This document shows, piece by piece, positions 9,544 through 19,443 of a DNA stretch of 64,000 nucleotides (positions are counted from its first letter, which is position 1; the number at the start of each line of letters is the position of its first letter). Below the pieces are notes generated by a model. The model did not search any database. It saw only the letters and a program-made list of their open reading frames with translations, and had not been told where the DNA came from. The position numbers and the translations under genes were made by a program. The stretch is from Paludibacteraceae bacterium (GTDB lineage Bacteria; Bacteroidota; Bacteroidia; Bacteroidales; Paludibacteraceae): assembly GCA_017527905.1 (NCBI GenBank), contig JAFXPK010000023.1, positions 62,001-126,000 on the forward strand. The letters run 5' to 3'.

Positions 9544-12500
9544 TTATTTCACAATGACAGGATACTTCGCACCGTTGACAACAACAATGCAAACACCCTT
9601 ACGCGTCATTTCTATCTGAGCTTCGTCATTCACCTCACCTTGAGCCACAACACGGCTCAACGCATCGTAAACGCAATACGAAGCCGCATCATTCACCTTG
9701 ATGAAGATCTTTCCATCCGTCGCCCATACAAATGTCGCGTCATTTTCGTCAGACGAAACGCCTGTGAGTTCCACGAATATAGCATTCACCGTGATATTCT
9801 CGGCAGGCATTAACCCTGGCAATTCGCTCCATTCCACGAAGGTGAAACCCTCTTTCGTCGGTTCAATTGCCGGTGCGATGACAGTGTCGCCCTGAGCAAT
9901 TGTATCAGTCAAGAATACCTCATCGTCCACCATGTAGGTGATCACGTATGATGATGTATCAATCCGCTCAGTGAAGTAAGCATCCACAGTACTGTATCGG
10001 GTCATCTTCAAAGTGAGCACCTCACTAGAATCCACACCACCATCAATAGACCACTTTTGGAACTCGTATCCATCAGCAGGGACAGCAGTAAGCTTAGCTT
10101 CTGAGCCATCCGTGAACCAATACAGACCCTTTTCATCGACGCCTTTATGTCCGCTCACCTCTACAGTACTGTTCTCGCTGTTTTTAACCGTCACGCTGAG
10201 GAGTCTACAGTCGTATATCACTTCTTTCACACCGAATTTCCATAAATTATCAAAATATTTCGGGTCACTACTAAACTCACAATAGACAGTATCAATGCTA
10301 CTTTCATAGAATTGCAAAGAGCCCATTCTAGTTATTGAGTTAGGTATAAACGCTCTTTTGATTGTTGTACTCCTGAAAGCATACGATTCGATTTCCTCCA
10401 CACATTGTGGCAAAACCAACTCCTCAAGACCTGTTTGGTAGAACGCACTCGACTCAATAAGCTTCACTTTATTAAAGACTACCGATTTCAGTTCCCTCTT
10501 TCCAGCGAATGCGGAAGCTCCGATTTTCTTCACTGTTTGAGGTATAACGACCGCACTATCGTTTCCGAAGTAGTAGGTAATACGAGTGTATGTCGAGTCT
10601 TCGTAAATGAACTTTTGATCATTGTCGAAGACACCATTACGGGTATAAGCACCCCACGCTTTCGCACTAGGGTAAAATCCTTGGCCAGCGCCCTCCGAAT
10701 CTCCGTAATACTCAACATTGCGCACACAATAAAATGCATTCGCACCAATGGATGTAACGGTAGAAGGAACAGTTACGGCCACCATTCTGCTACAACCATA
10801 GAATGCTTCACGTCCAATGGTCACCACGCTCGCAGGGATTTTCACAGATTTCAACCATATGCAATTCTTAAATCCACCTTCCGGGATGCCAGTCACAGTA
10901 TATTCCACACCTGCGATTGTAACCTTTTCAGGAATCTCAATCGTGTCTGCGGTTATATCCGCACATCCAACACTTACCTCATGTTTCACGTGGTCAGCAG
11001 CGATGAATTGGAACCCATTCAGGAAAACCTTGCCCAGTGTGAGGTATCCCGGATTTTCAGCACCCCCATCGATGTGGGCGTATTCCGAACCATACGCACC
11101 AGCCTTCCATTTAGTGCCAGCGCCACCCACTAGGCTGTCGCAATCCATGAAAATAGGGTTTTTCTTATTCAAAATAGAATCCGTCGACCACCTGTCACCC
11201 ACATAAATTGTTTTCAGATTAGGACATTTTTCAAACATATATGTCATAGTCTTCACGTAGCGTGTGTCAAAGTTATTGAGATAAACAGTCTTCAATTTCT
11301 CACAATTGCTAAACATTTCACTCATGATTTCCAAAGAAGGAGTATGGAAACTACTCAGATCTATAGTTTCCAATTCACATCCCCAGAACATAAGTTCCAT
11401 ATCCTTAACTGAGTCCGTCACAAAATAGTCCAATCCATCAATAACCCGAAGAGTTTTGAATCCGAAAACGCTATTAAGCGACTGCGGGAGATATTTCTTA
11501 ATGGATGGTTCGACAATAATCTGGGAGATTTCCGTTTCTTCCAATTTTTTATTCCCAGAATTCCAAGTATGCCAGATTCCATTTTCTGACACGCCCGAAA
11601 AAGTCTTCTCATGAGAAACAAGTTTATAAGCGTTCTCTGGCGCAATGCCATAACGCAACAGCAACACGTTATCTGCCTTCAGCGCATAAAATTCAAGTTC
11701 TCCTTCTTTTCGATGAGAGAGGTATCCCTTATCTTCTTCACCTCCATCAATATGGGCGTACGAAGAGTTGTACATGCCACCAGAACATTTGGTGCCAGCC
11801 TCTCCTTTCAAAGACCTGCATTCATTGAATAGGATTGCGTCTTTGTTATCCAACGAATCCACAGACCAAAGATCTCCGACGTAGATAGTCTGCAAATTGT
11901 AACAGAACGAAAACATCCCGTCCATTTGACGGACCTTTCTTGTGTCAAAATTGCTCAGATCCAATTCGGTCACACCTGTCTGTATGAACATGGCTTTCAT
12001 ACTCGTCACGTTCTGAGTATTAAAGTCAGTGAAATCCCATGCGACATTCCCCTCCATGGGACCATATAGTCCCGCAAATGCGAACATAGAGTCCATTTGG
12101 GTCACATTCTGAGTGTTGAGATTCTCTATATCCAAATAAACAAGGGATATACATTTGTTAAACATACAGGTCATATCTGTAACAGATTCCGTGTTAAGAT
12201 ATTGAAGACCAGAAATGCATCGAGCACTTACCAACTCTGAGAACATATAGGCACACGTTGTCAGCGAATAATCGGAAAATGAAGGATCCACATAGATGAA
12301 ACCTACATAGAACCGCAAGCTATCCGGGTCATTCACCCACCAATTTTTCCCATCACACTTGAGTTCGAAAACATTGCTGGCATTACTCGGCATTTCGCCA
12401 TACTTAATGTAAAGTGTGTCTTGTCCAATATGAGAGTCAAACTCCGGGATGTCAAAATGCTCCACCTTTTCGTTTAACTTCACTTCCGCATAAGGCGCCA

Positions 12501-12579
12501 CCTTGGCACTTACACTAACAGACAAACAACACAAAACACAACATAAGACTACCCTAAACAGGTGTAAATGTCTACTCAT
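9544..12579 (-). CDS. Large BspA-family surface protein (DUF285, LRR_5 and InlB-like repeats) with sorting domain
   Basis: Secreted protein of 1011 residues; signal peptide about 1-25 (SVSVSAKVAPYAE). Two blocks of DUF285/MFxxC units (about residues 100-260 and 365-490) carry repeats such as FNTQNVTSM.AMF and LSNFDTR.V..M..MF. Each block ends with a shared IYVGD.WS.DS..NK..I.F..C.SL tail and AG.Y.S.YAHIDGG. LRR_5-type repeats follow (VTIGREAFYGCSRM, VTSIGANAFYC, about 540-760). Then come Listeria/Bacteroides InlB-type modules (ITYMVDDEVFLTDT...EGFTFVEW, about 865-930) and a C-terminal sorting domain (YDALSRVVAQGEV). BspA proteins mediate adherence and fibronectin or fibrinogen binding in oral Bacteroidales; that role here is an inference. 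Promoter at 12684-12714 and terminator at 9481-9515 make it a single-gene unit. Confidence 0.86.
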   Translation of the reverse strand: MSRHLHLFRVVLCCVLCCLSVSVSAKVAPYAEVKLNEKVEHFDIPEFDSHIGQDTLYIKYGEMPSNASNVFELKCDGKNWWVNDPDSLRFYVGFIYVDPSFSDYSLTTCAYMFSELVSARCISGLQYLNTESVTDMTCMFNKCISLVYLDIENLNTQNVTQMDSMFAFAGLYGPMEGNVAWDFTDFNTQNVTSMKAMFIQTGVTELDLSNFDTRKVRQMDGMFSFCYNLQTIYVGDLWSVDSLDNKDAILFNECRSLKGEAGTKCSGGMYNSSYAHIDGGEEDKGYLSHRKEGELEFYALKADNVLLLRYGIAPENAYKLVSHEKTFSGVSENGIWHTWNSGNKKLEETEISQIIVEPSIKKYLPQSLNSVFGFKTLRVIDGLDYFVTDSVKDMELMFWGCELETIDLSSFHTPSLEIMSEMFSNCEKLKTVYLNNFDTRYVKTMTYMFEKCPNLKTIYVGDRWSTDSILNKKNPIFMDCDSLVGGAGTKWKAGAYGSEYAHIDGGAENPGYLTLGKVFLNGFQFIAADHVKHEVSVGCADITADTIEIPEKVTIAGVEYTVTGIPEGGFKNCIWLKSVKIPASVVTIGREAFYGCSRMVAVTVPSTVTSIGANAFYCVRNVEYYGDSEGAGQGFYPSAKAWGAYTRNGVFDNDQKFIYEDSTYTRITYYFGNDSAVVIPQTVKKIGASAFAGKRELKSVVFNKVKLIESSAFYQTGLEELVLPQCVEEIESYAFRSTTIKRAFIPNSITRMGSLQFYESSIDTVYCEFSSDPKYFDNLWKFGVKEVIYDCRLLSVTVKNSENSTVEVSGHKGVDEKGLYWFTDGSEAKLTAVPADGYEFQKWSIDGGVDSSEVLTLKMTRYSTVDAYFTERIDTSSYVITYMVDDEVFLTDTIAQGDTVIAPAIEPTKEGFTFVEWSELPGLMPAENITVNAIFVELTGVSSDENDATFVWATDGKIFIKVNDAASYCVYDALSRVVAQGEVNDEAQIEMTRKGVCIVVVNGAKYPVIVK

Positions 12580-12683
12580 AATAAATCGCGTTTTTTATTT
12601 TAGGTTCTATACACATCTTTTTCGGCAAACGGCAGAACCTTATAAACCATAGTCGAAAAGTCACCCCATTAGAAAATGACGTG

Positions 12684-12714
12684 CAAAATTAATGGAAATG
12701 CAAGGAACAAGCAA
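12684..12714 (-). promoter_or_regulatory. Bacteroidetes-type promoter of the second BspA-type gene
   Basis: On the minus strand TTG (12712-12714), a 20-bp spacer and TAATTTTG (12684-12691) match the TTG/TAnnTTTG pattern of the Bacteroidetes primary sigma factor. The start codon at 12579 would leave a leader of about 100 nt. Confidence 0.7.
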
Positions 12715-12855
12715 TATGCCAATCCCTCGGTTCCCCTCTCACAATTGCCCAATATGGACATACGGAAAGAATCCTTAACGAATATTTATCAATTTTTGTT
12801 CAATGGTAAAAACTAAGAGGGTAATATTAGAGGAATCACACGCATCCAACGCCCC

Positions 12856-13164
12856 TCATTCCTTATTTTTCTCTCTTTTCGGGAACCATCCCCTCTCCAC
12901 TCTCTTCCGCTGGTCGAAAACCTCCTTGATGCTCCAGAAACAGGAGAAGGCGACCACCCCCAGGAGCGATGAGACCGTCTGGTTCTCCGCAAGCACGGAC
13001 AAGACCACACAAACAAGTCCGGCAAGGAGAAACACCCACCAGCACTTCACCCCGAAGTAGTACTCCCCTTTGATCACCAAAGGGTGGAAAAGTCCGATAA
13101 TCAGGAAAGTAAGAAGGCCCACCAATAGGCCCAAACAATTATTTTCTGCAAGAAACTCCAACAT
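12856..13164 (-). CDS. DUF4491 family small membrane protein
   Basis: Protein of 102 residues with three predicted transmembrane helices: about 10-30, 40-60 and 65-82. The segment GLFHPLVIKGEYYFG is the conserved signature of DUF4491, and the C-terminus is basic (RKRVERGWFPKREKNKE). No function is known. It starts 7 bp after the stop of obgE on the same strand and is probably the last gene of that operon. An overlapping plus-strand frame in the same place is much less likely. Confidence 0.82.
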   Translation of the reverse strand: MLEFLAENNCLGLLVGLLTFLIIGLFHPLVIKGEYYFGVKCWWVFLLAGLVCVVLSVLAENQTVSSLLGVVAFSCFWSIKEVFDQRKRVERGWFPKREKNKE

Positions 13165-13171
13165 ACGTCAC

Positions 13172-14278
13172 CTATTTTTCGTCATCCCACTCGATTTCAA
13201 TATCGTCGCCCAGCTCCTCGTCCTCATCCTCCTCATAGTCATCCACCTCCATCGGGCGGTGCGTCATGGTCATGTGGCGATCCACATCCTTGCTCAGCTC
13301 CTCCCAAAGCAGATCCTTCAGTTCCATCAGACCCATACCCGTAATGGAGGAGAAGAAGACGCACGGCACATCCGTAGGCAACAACTTGCGCATATCGTTC
13401 ATCATATCCTCATCAATCATATCGCACTTGGAAATGCCCAACACACGCTGTTTCTTCAGCAATTCAGGATTATATTGCTCCAATTCGTTCAGCAGGATCT
13501 CGTACTCCTTCATGACATCCTCCGTATCGCAAGGAATCAGGAAGAGCAGGATAGCGTTCCGCTCGATGTGGCGGAGGAAACGCAACCCGATGCCACGGCC
13601 CTCCGAAGCGCCTTCGATGATACCGGGGATATCCGCCATGGCGAAAGACTTCTGGTCGCGGTAGGCCACGATGCCCAGGTTAGGCTCCAGCGTCGTGAAG
13701 GGATAATTGGCGATCTTAGGCTTGGCGGCCGTCACGGCGGAAAGCAGTGTGGACTTGCCAGCGTTCGGGAAACCCACGAGACCGACATCCGCCAGCACCT
13801 TCAGCTCAAGGATCACATTCTTCTCGATGGCAGGTTCGCCCGGTTGCGCGAAACGAGGCGTCTGGTTCGTGGCCGATTTGAAGTGCCAGTTGCCCAAGCC
13901 GCCACGACCGCCCCTCAGCAGGATCACCTCCTGGCCGTCCGCGGTGACATCGCAGAGGAACTCGCCGCTGTCAGCGTCGTAGACCACCGTACCGCAAGGC
14001 ACCTCGATGATCCTATCCTTGCCATCCGCACCGAAGCTACGGCTTTGGCTACCATTCTCGCCATTGCCCGCCATAATGTGCTTTTCGAACTTCAGGTGGA
14101 TCAACGTCCAATAATCCTTGTTACCACGCAGGATGATATGGCCGCCACGACCGCCGTCACCACCGTCAGGTCCACCCTTAGGGATATACTTCTCACGGCG
14201 CAGATGAGCGGAGCCTGCCCCACCCTTGCCCGACCGGCAATAAATCTTCACGTAATCGACAAAGTTCGTTTCAGCCAT
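13172..14278 (-). CDS. obgE: GTPase ObgE/CgtA
   Basis: Protein of 368 residues. The N-terminal Obg domain (about 1-158) shows the glycine-rich turns [20 protein letters not shown] and [12 protein letters not shown]. The G domain follows with G1 GFPNAGKST, the switch I region [13 protein letters not shown]3 DIPGIIEGA and the NKCD-like G4 in GISKCDMID. The acidic C-terminal tail ([14 protein letters not shown]) is common in Bacteroidetes Obg. This essential GTPase associates with the 50S subunit and affects ribosome assembly and the stringent response. It lies between corA and DUF4491 on the same strand with gaps of 19 and 7 bp. Confidence 0.95.
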   Translation of the reverse strand: MAETNFVDYVKIYCRSGKGGAGSAHLRREKYIPKGGPDGGDGGRGGHIILRGNKDYWTLIHLKFEKHIMAGNGENGSQSRSFGADGKDRIIEVPCGTVVYDADSGEFLCDVTADGQEVILLRGGRGGLGNWHFKSATNQTPRFAQPGEPAIEKNVILELKVLADVGLVGFPNAGKSTLLSAVTAAKPKIANYPFTTLEPNLGIVAYRDQKSFAMADIPGIIEGASEGRGIGLRFLRHIERNAILLFLIPCDTEDVMKEYEILLNELEQYNPELLKKQRVLGISKCDMIDEDMMNDMRKLLPTDVPCVFFSSITGMGLMELKDLLWEELSKDVDRHMTMTHRPMEVDDYEEDEDEELGDDIEIEWDDEK

Positions 14279-14297
14279 ATATCTGGTAATTAAATAT

Positions 14298-15266
14298 TTA
14301 CAACCAATTCTTTTTCTTAAACCACACGACGACCCCGATGCTGACCACCACCATGCTGATCACGGCGATCAAGTAACCATAACGCCAATGCAGCTCAGGC
14401 ATGAACTCGAAGTTCATACCATAGATGCTCGCGATCAGAGTCGGCGGCGTGAATATCACGGATACCAAGGTGAATATCTTGATGATCTTATTCTGTTCGA
14501 TGTTAACCAAACCGAGGAAGGTATCCTGGAGGTAATCCAGACGGTCGAAGCCGAATTTGATGTGCTCCACCAGAGAATTGATATCCTTGATCACCATGTT
14601 CAGTCGAGGCTTCAGGTCCTCCGGCACCAAGTCGCTACGCAGGATGCTGGAGACGATACGGTGCTTATCCACCACATTCTCACGCAAGTGCATGACACGC
14701 TCCTGCATGTTCTTGATTTCCAAGAGGACATCCTCGTCGACGTCCTCGGCCACCGTCAAGGTCTGGCTTAACTGGGTGATCGCCGAAGTGGCGTCCTCGA
14801 TCATGTCGGCGTCATACTCGACACGGGTCTCCAGCAGGGCGACGAAGATATGGAAGCCCGTCGGGTAGCTCTTCGGGTTAGCGAAAAGCTTCTTCACCGT
14901 ATCGTTGAAGGATTTCAGATAATCGTTCTCGCGGACAGAGATCAGGAGGCCATTCTTCAGGATGAAGGAGACCGTCTCCTTCTCATACGAATCCAGCAAG
15001 AAGCTAGCGTTGGCCACCAAGGTATCGTCCGTCTCGATGAAGCGGGAAGACATCTCGATTTCCTCCATCTCCTCCTCTTCCTGGATATAGATCTTCAGGA
15101 ACTGCTCCAATTGAGACTCCGTATCCGGGGCGACATGGTTCAAATCAATCCACACGAAATTATTCAGAGGGACCTCCTTCAAGATTGCGATGTCCCTAGC
15201 GATCTTCAACCGTCCGTTATCGAAATAGAACAGTCTGACTTGCTGTATACCTTTACTCTCCTCCAT
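14298..15266 (-). CDS. corA: CorA family magnesium/cobalt transporter
   Basis: Protein of 322 residues with the standard CorA plan. A large cytoplasmic alpha/beta and helical N-terminal part is followed by two C-terminal membrane helices (about 262-283 and 296-314). The selectivity motif GMN is present as [13 protein letters not shown] in the loop between the helices, and the C-terminus is basic ([10 protein letters not shown]). It forms pentameric Mg2+ channels in the inner membrane. The start overlaps the end of rsmA by 14 bp, so translation may be coupled. Confidence 0.93.
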   Translation of the reverse strand: MEESKGIQQVRLFYFDNGRLKIARDIAILKEVPLNNFVWIDLNHVAPDTESQLEQFLKIYIQEEEEMEEIEMSSRFIETDDTLVANASFLLDSYEKETVSFILKNGLLISVRENDYLKSFNDTVKKLFANPKSYPTGFHIFVALLETRVEYDADMIEDATSAITQLSQTLTVAEDVDEDVLLEIKNMQERVMHLRENVVDKHRIVSSILRSDLVPEDLKPRLNMVIKDINSLVEHIKFGFDRLDYLQDTFLGLVNIEQNKIIKIFTLVSVIFTPPTLIASIYGMNFEFMPELHWRYGYLIAVISMVVVSIGVVVWFKKKNWL

Positions 15267-16080
15267 CTCCCTTTTGTTTTTTTAGGTCCACCGGATCCTC
15301 CGGCAATGATTTTTCGACAAGGTTCGTCAGGTCGACGAACTCCTGCACGGACAACTGCTCCGGTCGTCTCGTGAAGACGGCATCGGAGAACACCGGGTTA
15401 TCCTTACCCAAGAGCGGTTGAAGAGAATTACGCAACATCTTCCTGCGCTGGTTGAAGGCGGTCTTGACGACACGGACGAACAAAGGCTCGTCGCATCCCA
15501 AGCTACGCACACCGTTTCTCCTCATGCGGATAACCGCGGACTTGACCTTCGGGGGAGGGTCGAACACATGTTCATGCACGGTGAAGAGATACTCAATGTC
15601 ATAAAACGCCTGAAGCAACACGCTCAGGATTCCATAGGCCTTGCAGCCCTGTTTGGAAGCCATACGTTCAGCCACCTCCTTCTGTATCATGCCCGAGCAG
15701 ACAGGGATACGGTCGCGGTACTCCAAGACCTTGAAGAAGATCTGGCTGGATATATTGTACGGATAATTGCCAATCACATAGAAATCGCCGGACGGATAGA
15801 CCTTGTTCAGATCAAGTTTCAGGAAATCCTCAGCCAGGATCCTGCCATTCAGCGCAGGGAAATTAACGTTCAGGTAGTCTACAGATTCCTTGTCCAGTTC
15901 CACCACTTTCAGATCAATCTGCTCATTCTGAAGTAAATATTGGGTGAGAACTCCCATACCAGGTCCCACTTCCAAGACCTGTGTAGGTGAACTCACACCT
16001 AAACTATCAGCAATTGCCCGAGCAATGTTTTGATCCTTCAAAAAGTGTTGCCCGAGAGACTTCTTGGGCGTAACTGTCAT
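15253..16080 (-). CDS. rsmA: 16S rRNA dimethyladenosine transferase RsmA (KsgA)
   Basis: Protein of 275 residues. It starts with the family opening PKKSLGQHFLKDQNIARAI. The SAM-binding motif I is VLEVGPGMGVLTQYLL, the motif IV catalytic loop is IGNYPYNISSQI, and the C-terminal helical domain contains AFNQRRKMLRNSL. The enzyme dimethylates two adjacent adenines in the 3' hairpin of 16S rRNA during late 30S assembly. It is the first gene of the rsmA-corA-obgE-DUF4491 run and has a good promoter at 16115-16145. Confidence 0.95.
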   Translation of the reverse strand: MTVTPKKSLGQHFLKDQNIARAIADSLGVSSPTQVLEVGPGMGVLTQYLLQNEQIDLKVVELDKESVDYLNVNFPALNGRILAEDFLKLDLNKVYPSGDFYVIGNYPYNISSQIFFKVLEYRDRIPVCSGMIQKEVAERMASKQGCKAYGILSVLLQAFYDIEYLFTVHEHVFDPPPKVKSAVIRMRRNGVRSLGCDEPLFVRVVKTAFNQRRKMLRNSLQPLLGKDNPVFSDAVFTRRPEQLSVQEFVDLTNLVEKSLPEDPVDLKKQKGDGGE

Positions 16081-16114
16081 AATCCATCTTATTTTTCGTT
16101 AAATTTCGGTAGCG

Positions 16115-16145
16115 CGAAAATACAATTTTTCATTAGGAATCACAA
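16115..16145 (-). promoter_or_regulatory. Promoter of the rsmA-corA-obgE operon
   Basis: On the minus strand TTG (16143-16145), 20-bp spacer and TATTTTCG (16115-16122) resemble the Bacteroidetes consensus with one mismatch in the -7 box. The rsmA start codon follows about 35 bp later. A plus-strand TAATTTTG at 16164-16171 may be the -7 box of the divergent flippase gene, but no TTG is at the right distance. Confidence 0.6.
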
Positions 16146-16188
16146 CAGAAAAATAAATATTAGTAATTTTGCGTAAACGATTGCAGCG

Positions 16189-17178
16189 ATGAAGAAAGAG
16201 AACATAAAAACCGCACTTAAAGTTATATTCTCCCTAGGTTTGGGAATCCTTATTTTTTGGTACGTCTATAAAGATTGGGACGTCGACACACTGATGGACA
16301 ACCTCCGCGGCGTGAGAATCATCTGGATCATCATCCCTCTCTTCATCGCCCTCCTGAGCCACTTCCTGCGCGCCGTGAGATGGAAAATGCTGATCGACCC
16401 GCTCGGAAAGGAGGTGAATCTCTGGAACGTATACGGAGCCGTCATGGCCGGATATTGCATCAACTACGCCGTGCCAAGAGCCGGAGAGATCGCCCGGTGT
16501 GGCTTGGTGAAGAAATACGAAGGCGTTCCCTTCACCGAACTGCTCGGCACGCTCATCGTGGACAGAAGCGTGGACATCATCGTGGAGGGCCTCGTCATCC
16601 TCCTCACCATCGCCCTGCAATACTCCGAGATCATGCAATTGGCGGAGCAATACCACCTTATCGAGGGAGCTATCGGACTCCTATCCAACCCTATCACTTG
16701 GATAATCATCATTTTACTCATCGCCTTACCTTTCCTATTCAGGAAGGCGATCAAGAACACGAAGATATACGCGAAAATCAAGGAGATGCTCACGAATGTG
16801 GTCAACGGACTGAAATCCGTGCTGAAACTGGAGCACAAGGGGCTCTTCATCCTCTACTCCATCCTCATCTTCGTCTGCTACTATTTCATGTTCTACCTCT
16901 GTTTTTTCGCTTTCGACTACACGGAGGACCTGAGCATGCTCTGCGGACTGACCGCATTCGTCATGGGTAGTCTCGGCATCATCGCTCCTGTGCAGGGAGG
17001 TCTGGGCGCATGGCACGTCCTGGTAATCGGAACCCTCGTCACCTACGGTGTATACGAAGACCAAGCCGGTTCCTTCGCACTCTTGGTACACGGTTCTCAA
17101 ACCCTCATGCTAATCTCAGTGGGCATACTCGCCATGGCCCTCATGTTCTACTTCAACAAGAAAAAAACGAACGCATGA
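16189..17178 (+). CDS. Flippase-like membrane protein (LPG synthase TM-region family)
   Basis: Integral membrane protein of 329 residues with about eight helices, belonging to the UPF0104/lysylphosphatidylglycerol-synthase transmembrane family. Recognisable segments are LRAVRWKMLI, the conserved NYAVPRAGEIARCGLVKKYEGV with TLIVDRSVDI in the following loop, and the GxxAPVQGGLGAWH-like IIAPVQGGLGAWHVLV. Relatives move lipids or lipid-linked molecules across the inner membrane, but only the membrane part is present here, without the soluble transferase domain. The stop overlaps the ATG of the next gene (ATGA), so the two are translationally coupled. Confidence 0.86.
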   Translation: MKKENIKTALKVIFSLGLGILIFWYVYKDWDVDTLMDNLRGVRIIWIIIPLFIALLSHFLRAVRWKMLIDPLGKEVNLWNVYGAVMAGYCINYAVPRAGEIARCGLVKKYEGVPFTELLGTLIVDRSVDIIVEGLVILLTIALQYSEIMQLAEQYHLIEGAIGLLSNPITWIIIILLIALPFLFRKAIKNTKIYAKIKEMLTNVVNGLKSVLKLEHKGLFILYSILIFVCYYFMFYLCFFAFDYTEDLSMLCGLTAFVMGSLGIIAPVQGGLGAWHVLVIGTLVTYGVYEDQAGSFALLVHGSQTLMLISVGILAMALMFYFNKKKTNA

Positions 17179-19379
17179 CCAACAAGGAAATAGAGACACT
17201 CTACAGAGAATTATGCGCCCATGTGACGGAGAAGAGGATCAAGCCTGCGCTCGACGGTCTGCACACCTTACTGGAGGTCAGACAATCGGGCGAACTGGCA
17301 GACGAATGCCGCCGCTTGGAGACTACCTACCAGTACATGCTTCAATACGCCCTCTCGGGCACCAAGGACAAGGAACAAAAGAAGATATACGACCAACTGC
17401 GGACGGACATCCTGGAGTTGGCGGACCGCCTGCGGGAGGGCATCTTCACCCAAAACGCGAGCAACTACCTCTATAGCAAGAAAAAAGGCTTGGGAAGGCC
17501 TAGCCTACCCGACGCTGACGAAATACGGGAACGGCTCTCCGCCGAGAACATGAAGCTACTGGCCCAATCACTGGCACAGAACAGGGAAGCCCTCCGTCAA
17601 AGGGAAACGTACGCGAACCATCTGTTCGACCTCATATGGCTGAACGACAAGATGACGGAAGGGGAAGCCCTCGAAGTCAGCGACCTATGCACCGACGAGG
17701 ATATCTATTGGGTGGAGCAATGCCTCCTCGTTTCCGCCGTGACCATCAGCCTGCTCCGCATCTTCGACGAGCGGAAGTTCCTGATCCTCATAGACGCTTA
17801 CGAACTGAGCTCGTCCGAACAGGTCAGACAAAGAGCCATCACCGGCTTCGTGATCTGCGCCTACCTATACAACAGCAGGCTCCCGCTCTACACCAACCTC
17901 CACGAACGCACACTCATCTGGGCGAAAGGACAAGGCGTGAGCGAAAACATACAGGAGATCTTCCTGCAAATCATCCGTAGCAAAGAGACGGAGAAGATCA
18001 CCAAGAAGATAAAAGAGGTTATCCTCCCTGAGATGGAGAAGATCACCCCACTCATCAAGCAGAAACTGAGGCTGGACGAGCTGATGGACTCCGGGAAACC
18101 TTTGGCGGACGCCAACCCGGATTGGCAAGAGATGATGGAAAAGAAGGGCATCACCGACAAGATACAGGAGCTCTCCGAAATGCAGATGGAAGGCTCCGAC
18201 GTCTTCCTAGGCACATTCAAGGAGATGAAATCGTTCATTTTCTTTGACGAAACAGCCAATTGGCTCAGGCCTTTCGACACCAACTCGCACATACCGGACT
18301 TCTTCGTCAACGGAATGGCGGAATCATTCTTCCATAGCGCACTAAGCAGCCCGATCTTCTGCGACTCGGACAAATACTCCATGGTGATCGGTCTTAACCA
18401 CCTACCCGACGAACAAAAAAAGGCGATGAGCCAATCCTTCAAAGAGGAGGCGGAGCAATTGCGGGACCTCAGGGAAAGCCAAGCCTTGCCTAACGGGGAC
18501 ACCACCCCCGCCACCATCGGGAAGCAATACCTACACAACCTTTACCGCTTCCTGAAATTAGGACGGCACAAGGAGGACTTCATAGACATATTCAAGCTTA
18601 AGCTACTCCTGCACAAGTCCTTTTACCTTCAGGAGTTGCCCGGCAAAGAGAACATACTGCGCGCCATGGGCGAGCTCTATTTCAAAAAAGAATTCTACGA
18701 GGAGGCGAAAAACATCTTCGTCCTGCTACTCGACAGCCAACCCAACAACGCCGAACTGCTCCAGAAGTGCGGCTACTGCCTCCAAAAAGAGGGAAACTAC
18801 GAGGAGGCATTACCCTACTACGAGAAAGCCGACACCATCAAGACGGGCAACGTATGGACCATCAAGAGAATCGCCACCTGCCACCGCAACATGCGCCACA
18901 CGGAACAAGCGTTGCGCTACTTCAGGGAGGCGGAACGCCTCAACCCGGAAGACCTGAACACCCAACTAAACATCGGGCACTGCCTGCTCGAAATGGAGAA
19001 ATACGAGGAGGCGCTCAACGCCTTCTTCAAGGTGGAATACCTCTCCAACGACAACGAAAAGGTGTGGAGACCCATCGCTTGGTGCGCTTTCGCCATCGGG
19101 AAACTGGAGCAGGCGGAGAAATACGCGACGAAGACGGCGAAGGAGAAACGTGACCAACACGATTGGATGAACCTCGGACACATAGAGTTCTGCCTAGGAA
19201 AAATCGACGAGGCCGTCCATTGCTATTCGGAAAGCATCAAGAAATTAGGAGGCGACAGCAAACGGTTCGCCGAAATGCTAGAGGAAGATAAAGAGTTGCT
19301 GCTAAAGAACCATGCGGACGATAACCTGTTGCCTTTGGTCATCGACCAAGCCTACTTCGAGGCGGAGAAAAAACAATGA
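17175..19379 (+). CDS. TPR repeat protein coupled to the flippase gene
   Basis: I start it at the ATG at 17175, which overlaps the flippase stop codon as ATGA; a longer frame from 17010 lies entirely inside the flippase gene and is rejected. The product is 734 residues with no signal peptide. About residues 1-480 are helical, Glu/Lys-rich and not recognised. About 485-730 contain six or more TPR units, for example LYFKKEFYEEAKNIF, CGYCLQKEGNYEEALPYYEKA, CHRNMRHTEQALRYFREAERL and IGHCLLEMEKYEEALNAF. It probably acts as a cytoplasmic protein-interaction scaffold. The tight coupling suggests a role with the membrane protein, but none is established. Confidence 0.82.
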   Translation: MTNKEIETLYRELCAHVTEKRIKPALDGLHTLLEVRQSGELADECRRLETTYQYMLQYALSGTKDKEQKKIYDQLRTDILELADRLREGIFTQNASNYLYSKKKGLGRPSLPDADEIRERLSAENMKLLAQSLAQNREALRQRETYANHLFDLIWLNDKMTEGEALEVSDLCTDEDIYWVEQCLLVSAVTISLLRIFDERKFLILIDAYELSSSEQVRQRAITGFVICAYLYNSRLPLYTNLHERTLIWAKGQGVSENIQEIFLQIIRSKETEKITKKIKEVILPEMEKITPLIKQKLRLDELMDSGKPLADANPDWQEMMEKKGITDKIQELSEMQMEGSDVFLGTFKEMKSFIFFDETANWLRPFDTNSHIPDFFVNGMAESFFHSALSSPIFCDSDKYSMVIGLNHLPDEQKKAMSQSFKEEAEQLRDLRESQALPNGDTTPATIGKQYLHNLYRFLKLGRHKEDFIDIFKLKLLLHKSFYLQELPGKENILRAMGELYFKKEFYEEAKNIFVLLLDSQPNNAELLQKCGYCLQKEGNYEEALPYYEKADTIKTGNVWTIKRIATCHRNMRHTEQALRYFREAERLNPEDLNTQLNIGHCLLEMEKYEEALNAFFKVEYLSNDNEKVWRPIAWCAFAIGKLEQAEKYATKTAKEKRDQHDWMNLGHIEFCLGKIDEAVHCYSESIKKLGGDSKRFAEMLEEDKELLLKNHADDNLLPLVIDQAYFEAEKKQ

Positions 19380-19385
19380 CATTTC

Positions 19386-19416
19386 TTGTTTTTTTATACT
19401 CAATTTACTATTTTTG
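19386..19416 (+). promoter_or_regulatory. Bacteroidetes-type promoter of the small secreted protein genes
   Basis: TTG (19386-19388), 20-bp spacer and a perfect TAnnTTTG box, TATTTTTG (19409-19416), lie 28 bp before the ATG at 19444 and just after the stop of the TPR gene. Confidence 0.75.
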
Positions 19417-19443
19417 AGACATTTAAACAAAATAATATAAGAT

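Noticed and set aside
13070..14293. 407-residue plus-strand open frame
   Set aside because: Antisense to obgE, whose GTPase motifs are unmistakable; the shadow frame has no motifs.
17010..17174. Upstream extension of the TPR gene
   Set aside because: The extension lies within the flippase gene in another frame and is Arg/His-rich; the ATGA overlap gives a natural start at 17175.
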